From assembly GCA_017395045.1 (NCBI GenBank), contig JAFPWG010000012.1, positions 163,710 to 227,709 of the forward strand: 64,000 bases of DNA. Direction: 5' to 3'. The notes under the pieces were generated by a model. It did not search any database, had not been told where the DNA came from, and worked only from the letters and a program-made list of their open reading frames with translations. The stretch is from Bacteroidales bacterium. Lineage in GTDB: Bacteria; Bacteroidota; Bacteroidia; Bacteroidales; UBA932. The first letter of the stretch is position 1. Every line of letters starts with the position of its first letter. Below, piece by piece: positions 18,011 to 25,106 of the stretch. A program made the position numbers and the translations under genes.

Positions 18011-19003
18011 TCATTTCCATCCCTGAGCCTTTACGGGGAACTCGACGCCTTCCGGGGTAACCATGACCGCACCCACCTCGGGCTGGGCCATGTGGCCGAT
18101 GATGTCGAAGGTCTGGAAATCCCGGCGGAACCTTTCCAGGTGCAGGATGGGCACGGTGAACAGCAGGCGCATGTCGTCGCCGCCGTTGAACGCCGCTGAG
18201 ATGGGGTCGATGTCCAGCTGCTTGCCCAGCTGGAAGGAATTGCCCTCGAAGGGAATCTTGTCGGCATAGACCTTGGCGCCCAGGCCGCTGTCGCGGACGA
18301 GGCGCTTCAGCGCGTCGCCGAGACCGCGGGTGACGAAGTAGCCGTAGGACGGGTAGATCTCCGCATCTTCCAGTCTGGAAACGACCGAAGCATCCAGTTC
18401 CGGACGCAGATAATCGCCCACCAGCATGCGCCAGGGGGCCATGTCGGGCTGCTTTCCCGTCTTTTCGAAGTCCTTCCGCCCCCGCTCCAGAACCTGCAGG
18501 CCCAGATAGGCCGCACCCAGGCTGCCCGAGACACAGAGCAGGTCCTTCGACTTGGCGGCGAGCCGCCGCTTGTCGGTCAGGAGGGACGTTTCCCCGGTCG
18601 CCGCCATGCTGATGTACAGGCCGTTGTTTGACGGCTGCAGGTCCAGGTTCACGGCCTCGAAGCCGTGTTCCTTCGCCGCGACGGCGATGCCCAGCCACAG
18701 GTCCTTGACCTGGTCCAGGTCCAGTTTCGCAGAGATGCCCAGGATCACGTTCAGCAGCTTCGGGTGCGCGAGGGTGGCGTACAGTTCGCCGGTCACGCCC
18801 ACGACGCATTTGTATCCCAGGTGCTTGAAGGGGAAATAGACGAGGTTGAAGTCGATGCCTTCCAGGTACATCCGCGCGGCGGTATGCACCTTGCCGCCCT
18901 TGTCGGCCGTATAGACCAGACCCGGGACGGGCTGATAAGCACAGAGGCGATAGAGCTGGTCTATCGCCTCTGCCTTTCCGATATCCGAAAAGTGTTCGGC
19001 CAT
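18011..19003 (-). CDS. AIR-synthase-related / ThiL-like protein
   Basis: The 330-aa protein resembles the PurM/ThiL superfamily. 'LLCVSGSLGAAYLGLQVLERG' (about 169-189) is the glycine-rich ATP-site turn, and 'AAFNGGDDMRLLFTVPI' (about 268-284) is the GGDDYxLLF-type motif of thiamine-phosphate kinases. The N-terminal 'DD' Mg-binding motif of true ThiL is not obvious, so the enzyme activity is uncertain. No other thiamine genes are nearby. Its ATG lies 1 nt after the stop of the upstream TonB gene, so the two are probably co-translated. Confidence 0.7.
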   Translation of the reverse strand: MAEHFSDIGKAEAIDQLYRLCAYQPVPGLVYTADKGGKVHTAARMYLEGIDFNLVYFPFKHLGYKCVVGVTGELYATLAHPKLLNVILGISAKLDLDQVKDLWLGIAVAAKEHGFEAVNLDLQPSNNGLYISMAATGETSLLTDKRRLAAKSKDLLCVSGSLGAAYLGLQVLERGRKDFEKTGKQPDMAPWRMLVGDYLRPELDASVVSRLEDAEIYPSYGYFVTRGLGDALKRLVRDSGLGAKVYADKIPFEGNSFQLGKQLDIDPISAAFNGGDDMRLLFTVPILHLERFRRDFQTFDIIGHMAQPEVGAVMVTPEGVEFPVKAQGWK

Positions 19004-19004
19004 G

Positions 19005-19697
19005 TTAGCGGAGCTGGAAGATCACCGGGAAGGTGTAGGTCACCTTGACGGCGCGGTCACGCTGCTTGCCCGGCTTCCACTTCGGGGAGCTGGAGACGAC
19101 ACGGACGGCCTCCTTGTCCAGGGACTCGTCCACGCCGCGCAGGACCTTCACGTTGGTCACGCGGCCGTCGGCCTCCACGGTGAACTGCAGGGTCACACGG
19201 CCCTGGACACCGTTCTCTTTCGCGATTTCAGGATAGACGAGACGGGAGTTCACCCACTTTGAGAACTCGTTCGCATCGCCGCCGTTGAAGGACGGCTTCT
19301 GCTCCACGAGCTGGAACGGGATGGCTTCCTCTTCGACTTCCTCTTCCACGACTTCGGCTTCCTTGTAGTCCATGATCTCGACGCCGGTGTTGTCGTCTTC
19401 GAGGTTCATGAACATGTCGTCATCGAGCTTGATGTCATCGTCCACGATGTCGATCTGGTCGGAGAGCACGGGGATGTTCGGTGCCTCGGGCGGCGGCGGA
19501 GGGGTCTCGTTCTGGATGGCGACCATCTCTTCTTCCACGACGACCTGGGTGGTATCCTCCAGGGTGGCCACGGCGGCGTCCTTGGTAGAATACTCGAAAG
19601 CGCCGTAGACGACAAGAAGCGCGGCGACGAGGCCGATCTCCGTGAAGAGGAGCTTCTTGTTCTCCAGGCTGGCTTTTTCGGATTTCTTGATTTCCAT
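19005..19697 (-). CDS. TonB-family energy transducer
   Basis: The 230-aa protein has a short cytoplasmic start 'MEIKKSEKASLENKK', one membrane helix (about 17-36), an acidic and proline-rich periplasmic spacer with 'PPPPPEAPNIPVL' (about 66-78), and a C-terminal TonB domain ('YPEIAKENGVQGRVTLQFTV' about 157-176). The domain ends 'VKVTYTFPVIFQLR'. It would pass proton-motive energy from ExbBD to SusC-type transporters. It is a close tandem paralogue of 19882-20571. exbB and exbD are not in the window. Confidence 0.9.
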   Translation of the reverse strand: MEIKKSEKASLENKKLLFTEIGLVAALLVVYGAFEYSTKDAAVATLEDTTQVVVEEEMVAIQNETPPPPPEAPNIPVLSDQIDIVDDDIKLDDDMFMNLEDDNTGVEIMDYKEAEVVEEEVEEEAIPFQLVEQKPSFNGGDANEFSKWVNSRLVYPEIAKENGVQGRVTLQFTVEADGRVTNVKVLRGVDESLDKEAVRVVSSSPKWKPGKQRDRAVKVTYTFPVIFQLR

Positions 19698-19813
19698 ATC
19701 GGTTGTTTTAATGGTTTTTCACTGATGCAAAGGTCGGCATTATCTTTCAATGCGCCAAAAAAACGACCGTGATCTTTCTCGCAAGGGTTAATTGTCACGC
19801 ATTGATTATCAAT

Positions 19814-19852
19814 AGGTTGCGTGGAAAGGGGTTCGCCCTTTTCTCGCAACCT
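19814..19852 (-). terminator. Hairpin downstream of the second TonB gene
   Basis: AGGTTGCG and CGCAACCT enclose an inner complementary AAAGGGG/CCCTTTT-type stem. It lies in the gap between the two tonB paralogues, and no T run follows, so it may be an attenuator or an mRNA-stabilising structure. Confidence 0.5.
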
Positions 19853-19881
19853 GTAAAATTCGGGGCCGGAAAGGCCTGTTT

Positions 19882-20571
19882 TTACCGCAGGCTGAAGACG
19901 ACCGGGAAGGTGTAGGAGACCTTGGCGGCGCGGTCGCGCTGACGGCCGGGTTCCCATTTCGGGGAAGAAGAGACGACGCGTACCGCTTCCCTGGAAAGAG
20001 ACTCGTCCGGGGAACTGAGCACCTCCACGTCGCGAACGCGTCCGTCCGTGTCGATGGTGAACCGAAGGGTGACGCGACCCTGGACACCGTTGTCCTTCGC
20101 AACTTCGGGATAGACGGAATGGGCATAGACCCACTTGGAGAAATCATTCGCGGGCCCACCCTGGAAAGTGGGTTTCCTATCCACCAGCACGAAGGGTATC
20201 ACCTCGTCCTCCACCTCCTCTTCCACGACTTCCTGGTGGATGTATTCCCTGATGTCGACGGGGAGGCTCTGGTCGTCCAGGTTCTGGAAGTCCAGTTCCA
20301 CGGCCACGTCGTCCTCCACGATCTCGATTTCGTCGGAGAGCATAGGCAAGGCGGGGACTTCCGGTGCGAGCGGGGGCGTATCCAGCGGGATGGCCAGGAT
20401 GTCATCTTCGTCATCGATAATGGTATTCCCCTGCAGGAGGGCAACTTCCTTCGCGCGGGTGGAGCTTTCAAAACCCGCGAAGACCACGAGGAGGGCCGCG
20501 ATGAGCCCCAGCTCGGCAAAGATCAGCCGCTTGTTCTCCAGGCTGGCCTTTTCTGTTTTCTTGATTTCCAT
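19882..20571 (-). CDS. TonB-family energy transducer (paralogue)
   Basis: The start is set at the ATG giving 'MEIKKTEKASLENKRLIF', because it aligns residue for residue with the neighbouring paralogue; a longer frame to 20604 adds an unrelated 11 residues. The 229-aa protein has the same layout: membrane helix (about 17-36), acidic spacer with 'PLDTPPLAPEVPALPML', and a C-terminal TonB domain ('YPEVAKDNGVQGRVTLRFTI'). The spacers have diverged far more than the two ends, so the partners served may differ. Confidence 0.9.
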   Translation of the reverse strand: MEIKKTEKASLENKRLIFAELGLIAALLVVFAGFESSTRAKEVALLQGNTIIDDEDDILAIPLDTPPLAPEVPALPMLSDEIEIVEDDVAVELDFQNLDDQSLPVDIREYIHQEVVEEEVEDEVIPFVLVDRKPTFQGGPANDFSKWVYAHSVYPEVAKDNGVQGRVTLRFTIDTDGRVRDVEVLSSPDESLSREAVRVVSSSPKWEPGRQRDRAAKVSYTFPVVFSLR

Positions 20572-20601
20572 GGCGCAATGATTTAAGGGTTTGACTTGGT
20601 G

Positions 20602-20609
20602 CAAAGTTA
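20602..20609 (-). promoter_or_regulatory. Promoter -7 box (TAACTTTG) for the tonB pair
   Basis: A perfect TAnnTTTG match on the minus strand lies 30 nt before the ATG at 20571. Confidence 0.55.
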
Positions 20610-20689
20610 CCCCGGGAAAGGCGCGAAATCAATGACAGCAGGCTGCTGCGAACTCGCGGCAGATTATTGTAACTAACTCACAATCAGTC

Positions 20690-20728
20690 ATATAAAAAGT
20701 GAGAGGTGCACAAAAAAGTGCACCTCTC
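20690..20728 (-). terminator. Intrinsic terminator after the broken LuxR-type gene
   Basis: A perfect 11-bp stem (GAGAGGTGCAC / GTGCACCTCTC, 20701-20711 with 20718-20728) is followed on the minus strand by a T-rich tract read from 20690-20699. Confidence 0.75.
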
Positions 20729-20748
20729 CAACGTTATCTCGCAATGTA

Positions 20749-21553
20749 TCAGAGAATTCCCAGTTCGCCTGCCTTGCGGAGCATGTCGGCGACGTTTTTG
20801 ACGCCCATCTTGGCATAGATGTGCTGGCGGTGGGTGTTTACCGTGTGGACGGAAAGGTAGGTGCGCTGGGCGATTTCGGCAGCTTTCAGGCCTTCGGCGC
20901 TCAGGCGGATGATCTCGATCTCGCGCGGGGAAAGGCCGATGTCGGCAATCCGCCGGCTTCGGTCGAGCAGGAGGTTTTCTACGTAGGAGGCTACTTCCGT
21001 GTGCCGCCGATGCGGAGAGGGAGGCGATATTTTCCGCCAAGGCGTTAGCCGGATTTCGAAGATCCTTGGAAAGCAGCAGGGCCAGTACCAGCAGCCAGGT
21101 CCGGAAGCGGCTCCGTTCGATCTCCCGTTCCTTTTCCTGCACTTGGAAGCGGGTTTCCATCTCCTGCAGGGTCTCGTCCTGCTTCTGCTGGAGATACTTC
21201 TGGATATGGAAAACATAGTCGTCGTGCGTGTCCAGGGCTTTTTCACAGGCCCCGGTGCGGGTGTAGAGCCGCACCAGGCGGTCATCCAGGCTCGAGGCCG
21301 TGAGGTGGTCGGAATCCTTCAAAGTCAACAGCACCTGCTCGAAATACCGGATCGCCTCTTCGTTGCGGTCGCCCTGCTGGAACCAGCGGGAGCGGAACAG
21401 GATGCCGTTCCGGCGGAGGCGGGGCAGGTCATAGGTATCGGCCAATGCCTGGCCCTTGTCCAGCCACCCCCCGGCGGTGCGATAAAGATCCGGGTCGATG
21501 GGGGTGTTCCACCGGTTCTTGTTGATATATGCAGTAGAATAAACGCAATGTGA
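20749..21553 (-). pseudogene. TPR/LuxR-type transcriptional regulator, truncated and frameshifted
   Basis: Two frames together make one recognisable protein. The N-terminal part (about 21553 to 21010) reads TPR-like helices ('RNEEAIRYFEQVLLTLKDSD') then a membrane-helix-like 'FRTWLLVLALLL'. The C-terminal part (about 21005 to 20749, another frame) reads 'IGLSPREIEIIRLSAEGLKA' and 'TYLSVHTVNTHRQHIYAKMG', a complete LuxR HTH. The join needs one frameshift near 21000-21012. The upstream part starts right after an in-frame stop with no ATG, so the 5' end is also missing. It is most likely a decayed regulator, although a sequencing error could explain the frameshift but not the missing start. Confidence 0.75.
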
Positions 21554-21681
21554 TTATTCTGATGCCCACAAAGGCCAGCCGATGTCCTAAGGGCAGACCC
21601 TGTATTTTTACAATAGAGTCCGTCGAATGGAAGATTTCTCGACTCCGCCTGCGGCTCCGCTCGAAACGACAGGGAGCCCCC

Positions 21682-22668
21682 CTATTTCTCCAAACACGCG
21701 AGGAAATCCTCGCAGTCGTGCGCACCGGAGGCCTTGATGCGTTCCTTGAGGCGGTACAGGCGGTTGTACACGTAGGGCTTGTCCTTCTCCAGAAGGGTGG
21801 AGATCGTAGTGGCGGAGAAACCGGAAGCGGTAAACAGGTATAGGAGGAAGTCTTCGTCCTTCCATTTGGGGAAGGCAGCGCGGAGGCGTTTCATCACGTC
21901 GCCCGTGCGCTCGTTCAGGGACTGCTCCAGGTTCTTCTGCACCCGGGCGTCGCTGCGGAGTCCTTCCACGATGGCTTTCACTTCTCCCAGGATGCGGGGC
22001 TGCAGGTTCGAGGTCCCTTCAAAGACGTAATACTGTTCGCAGAGGCGGTCCAGCGTGTCCAGGCCGCCGGCGGACGGGCGTCCCGCCGCCTTGAGGGCGG
22101 AGAGTTTCGACTGCAGGTCCTCCGCGGCCGACAGGTAGCGCTCGTTTTCGGCCTGCTTTTCCAGGAGCAGGCGCTCGGTCTGGCTCTTCCGGGCCCAGAA
22201 ATACAGCACCAGGGTGGACAGGATGGCGACGAGCAGGATGGCGAACGTGCCCATCCGGCCGCGGGCGCGCTCGATCTCCCGCGCCACGGCGCCGGCCTTT
22301 CGGAAGGAGACCATACCGCTGCCGTACCGTCCCGTCGCCGTCTGGACGGTCCCCGTCAGTTCCCAAACCCGCATCCGGTCCACGGCGGGGCCGTTCTCCT
22401 CGAAATACAGGCGGGCGCGCTGCAGGGCCGCTTCCGCATCGTCGTCCAGGAAATAATAGCTGCGGTAGAAGGCCTCGGCGAAGAGATAATCGTACTCCGC
22501 CTTCTCCCGGTCTGTCGGAAGGTCGGCCCGGGAAACATCGTCCAGCAGGTACAGGGCGCTGTCGGGATGCGCCTCGATGACGCGCGCGGCACTGCGCAGC
22601 ACGACGTTCCTGCCCCCGCAGGAAACCAGGGACAGCAACGCTAGAAGGATGAGGAGCCGGTGCTTCAC
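21682..22668 (-). CDS. Membrane-anchored HTH transcriptional regulator
   Basis: The 328-aa protein starts with a lipoprotein-like signal (MKHRLLILLALLSLVSC). A short helical TPR-like region follows (about 25-130), then a membrane helix (about 142-160) and a coiled coil 'TERLLLEKQAENERYLSAAEDL'. The C-terminal domain 'RLRAAFPKWKDEDFLLYLF' plus 'SATTISTLLEKDKPYVYNRLYRLKERIK' (about 268-315) is the HTH typical of Bacteroidetes TPR-linked regulators. The sensor part looks shorter than in relatives I know. It follows the acid phosphatase gene by 21 nt, with its own promoter box in that gap. Confidence 0.75.
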   Translation of the reverse strand: MKHRLLILLALLSLVSCGGRNVVLRSAARVIEAHPDSALYLLDDVSRADLPTDREKAEYDYLFAEAFYRSYYFLDDDAEAALQRARLYFEENGPAVDRMRVWELTGTVQTATGRYGSGMVSFRKAGAVAREIERARGRMGTFAILLVAILSTLVLYFWARKSQTERLLLEKQAENERYLSAAEDLQSKLSALKAAGRPSAGGLDTLDRLCEQYYVFEGTSNLQPRILGEVKAIVEGLRSDARVQKNLEQSLNERTGDVMKRLRAAFPKWKDEDFLLYLFTASGFSATTISTLLEKDKPYVYNRLYRLKERIKASGAHDCEDFLACLEK

Positions 22669-22672
22669 ACGG

Positions 22673-22680
22673 CAAAGATA
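22673..22680 (-). promoter_or_regulatory. Promoter -7 box (TATCTTTG) before the HTH regulator
   Basis: A perfect TAnnTTTG box on the minus strand ends 4 nt before the ATG at 22668, which would place the start of transcription at or very near the start codon. Confidence 0.4.
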
Positions 22681-22689
22681 ATCAAAAAA

Positions 22690-23940
22690 TCAATGCCGAG
22701 CGTACCGGGCCTTGAAGGTCTCCCAGTCGTAATACGGCCAGTTCTCCGTCTCCAGGGGGAGCCGGGCCTCTTCGCCGTTCAGGAGGGCCTTGAAGAGTAT
22801 TCTCGGGGATTTCCTGCTGCGGTAGAACACGAGTTGCACGTTTGCGCCCATGGGGACGCGGTGCGTCTGGCACCAGACGGGAATGTCGTCGGGATTCTCC
22901 ACGTCGTGTCCCATTCCGTCGATGTCCAGGATCATCATCAGGGGAAGGATCGTGTAGTCGTGGCCGAAGCGGAGGTCGGCGCCCGTCCTGCCGGAGGTGA
23001 TCCGGTCGTCGGCCTTGGCGATGATGTCGTCCACGATGGGTTGGTAGCCGTTGTGCGTGGGCCAGGCATAGGCGTAGAACTGGAAATCGTCCACTTTCCA
23101 GAGGTCCACCTTCTCCTTGTCGGTGAAAAGGTCCCAGAAATCCAGGTCCGTCTCCAGGCTGTTCATGCCGGCGGCGAAGAACCACAGGTAGGAAACGAGG
23201 TCCCACTGCTTGTCCGCCGGGACGGCCTTTTCCACATCGGCGAACAAGCGGGTGAGGATGGTCCGGTAGTCCACGGTGCGGCGGATGTACTGCTCCCAGG
23301 TTTCATCGAAGCGCAGCGGCGTTTCCTTCACGTCCTTCTCGCGGAACGGGTTGCTCTGGTCCATCGGCAGGATGGCCGGCAGGTAGTATTTCCCGAAGTG
23401 TTCGGTGAGGGCGATCTTCGGATTCTGCGCCTTCAGGCCCAGGCAGAAGGACGACATGGTCATCACACAGCGGGTGGAGGTCGATGTCCACGCGTGCACT
23501 TCGGCGCCCTTCGAGAAGATTCCCGGGAAATTCGCATACATCCGCGCTGCCAGGGCCTGCTGCTGGTCCCAGCCGCGCTGGGACAGGTCGCCCACCCGGT
23601 AGCGCACCTCCGGATACAGGCGGTCGAAACGGCGCTTGTAATCCTGGCCGAAGGGGGTCAGGTTCCCCTCCTTTTCGGCGGCGGAAAGAGCCTTGTGGAT
23701 CCGGTCGTACAGGTCGCTCTGCCACGCATACCGGGCGCCGTGACGGCCGTAGTGACTGATGTAGAAGGCTTTATATCCCTTGGGCGCGGGCGTGAGTTTC
23801 ACCGGCGTCGCGGGACAGAGGTAATCCGTGCCGGAGAGATATCCGGGATGCTCTTCCAGCTGTCGGAAGATATCGCGCTGCTGGCCGGAGGCGATGACGG
23901 AGGCCGCCGTCAGGAGAGCGGCGAGGAGGAGACGTTTCAT
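22690..23940 (-). CDS. Histidine acid phosphatase (branch 2, periplasmic)
   Basis: The start is the ATG at 23940 (MKRLLLAALLTAAS, signal peptide ending IASGQ), which overlaps the stop of the upstream regulator as ATGA. The 416-aa protein has the phospho-histidine motif 'HYGRHGARYAW' (RHGAR at 66-70) and the proton donor 'RFGHDYTILPLM' (His-Asp at about 327-328). The HD form, rather than HAE, points toward a general acid phosphatase more than a phytase, but inositol-phosphate activity cannot be excluded. It is transcribed with the GH20 and XylR-type genes, which suggests it removes phosphate from the glycan or co-occurring esters. Confidence 0.85.
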   Translation of the reverse strand: MKRLLLAALLTAASVIASGQQRDIFRQLEEHPGYLSGTDYLCPATPVKLTPAPKGYKAFYISHYGRHGARYAWQSDLYDRIHKALSAAEKEGNLTPFGQDYKRRFDRLYPEVRYRVGDLSQRGWDQQQALAARMYANFPGIFSKGAEVHAWTSTSTRCVMTMSSFCLGLKAQNPKIALTEHFGKYYLPAILPMDQSNPFREKDVKETPLRFDETWEQYIRRTVDYRTILTRLFADVEKAVPADKQWDLVSYLWFFAAGMNSLETDLDFWDLFTDKEKVDLWKVDDFQFYAYAWPTHNGYQPIVDDIIAKADDRITSGRTGADLRFGHDYTILPLMMILDIDGMGHDVENPDDIPVWCQTHRVPMGANVQLVFYRSRKSPRILFKALLNGEEARLPLETENWPYYDWETFKARYARH

Positions 23941-25106
23941 ACGAGGTTGCTTTTTTGGTTTCGCGCCCTCCATTCGTTCGGAGAGCAGCCGTAAATCTGT
24001 TTGAAGCGCCGGGAAATGCTTTTGGTATCGCTTTCCCCCAGGGCCAGGGCGATGTTGACCACCTGGTCGTCGGTGTCCAGCAGCATTTCGGCAAAGTGCT
24101 TGAGTTTCAGTTCGGAGATATATTGGTACAGGGTTTTCCCCGTCACGCTTTTGAACCGCCGCTCAAGCAGGCGGCGGGACAGGGCGACTTCGCCGGTGAC
24201 GTCCTTGACGGAAATCTTCTTCTCGACGTTCTTCTGGATGAACAGGAGAGCCTTCAGGATCTGCTGGTCCCCGGTGGCGAAAGCCGCCGTGGACATGCGG
24301 CTCACGATCCGGACAGGCTTCAGGACGATGTCTTCCACCGGCGCGGACGGGTTCGCGACCAGGCGCTCGATGAGTTCCGCCGTCCGCCAGCCGCCTTCCT
24401 CGATGTCCACCTGGATGCTGGAGAGGGTGGTGCTTCCCAGGCTGCACAGCATTTCATCGTTATCCACCCCCATCACGGAGACCTCCTCCGGAATCTTGAT
24501 GCCGGCCGAATGGCAGGCCTCGATGAGGTTGTCGCCCTGGTTGTCGTCGCAGGCCATGATGGCGATCGGTTTGGGGATGAAGGTGAGCCATTCGCGGAGC
24601 CGGTTCCGTTCATAATACCAGACCGTCTTGATTTCCTGGCGGTTATACACGAAAAACGAATCGCCGAAGCCGGCTTCCTCCACTTCCCGGCGGAAGCCTT
24701 CGCAGCGCTCGTCGGACCAGCATACGTCGTTGAATCCGAAAAAGCCGTAGTTCCGGAACCCCCTGTCGATGAAGAATCGCGCCGCCATCCGGCCCGTGCC
24801 GATGTAGTCGGCCGTGACGTTCGGGACGGAGGCGAACCGCTTCTTGAAATCCTGGGCGATGACGATGATTCCGTTCCGGGCGAATTCGCCGAGATCCTCC
24901 GTAGGCTCGAACTGCCCCACGACGGCGTCCATTTCCCATTCCTTGGCAACCCGGATTACGCCGGGAATGCCGATCCGCGCCTTGTAGGAGGGCGGCATGC
25001 GCCGGATGACCCACTGCTCCTTGCGCCGGGAGTACTTGACGATGCCGGCGAGGAACTTATGGGTGAAGGATTCCGTGAAGTCCGATATGACGAGGAGGCG
25101 GATCAT
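23937..25106 (-). CDS. XylR-type AraC transcriptional regulator with sugar-binding domain
   Basis: The true start is the ATG at 25106 (MIRLLVISDFTESFTHKFL), overlapping the GH20 stop; a longer frame adds antisense-like Arg-rich sequence. The 389-aa protein has a LacI/periplasmic-binding-like domain (about 1-270: 'PNVTADYIGTGRMAARFFID', 'IMACDDNQGDNLIEACHSAG', 'VMGVDNDEMLCSLGSTTLSS') and a C-terminal AraC HTH pair (about 285-385: 'EVALSRRLLERRFKSVTGK', 'IALALGESDTKSISRRFKQI'). It probably senses an amino sugar or chito-oligomer and controls the adjacent divergent locus. Confidence 0.9.
   Translation of the reverse strand: MIRLLVISDFTESFTHKFLAGIVKYSRRKEQWVIRRMPPSYKARIGIPGVIRVAKEWEMDAVVGQFEPTEDLGEFARNGIIVIAQDFKKRFASVPNVTADYIGTGRMAARFFIDRGFRNYGFFGFNDVCWSDERCEGFRREVEEAGFGDSFFVYNRQEIKTVWYYERNRLREWLTFIPKPIAIMACDDNQGDNLIEACHSAGIKIPEEVSVMGVDNDEMLCSLGSTTLSSIQVDIEEGGWRTAELIERLVANPSAPVEDIVLKPVRIVSRMSTAAFATGDQQILKALLFIQKNVEKKISVKDVTGEVALSRRLLERRFKSVTGKTLYQYISELKLKHFAEMLLDTDDQVVNIALALGESDTKSISRRFKQIYGCSPNEWRARNQKSNLV

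Noticed and set aside
18063-20581. Plus-strand open frames opposite the ThiL-like and TonB genes
   Set aside because: All are low-complexity Ser/Arg/Met-rich shadows of biased minus-strand genes.
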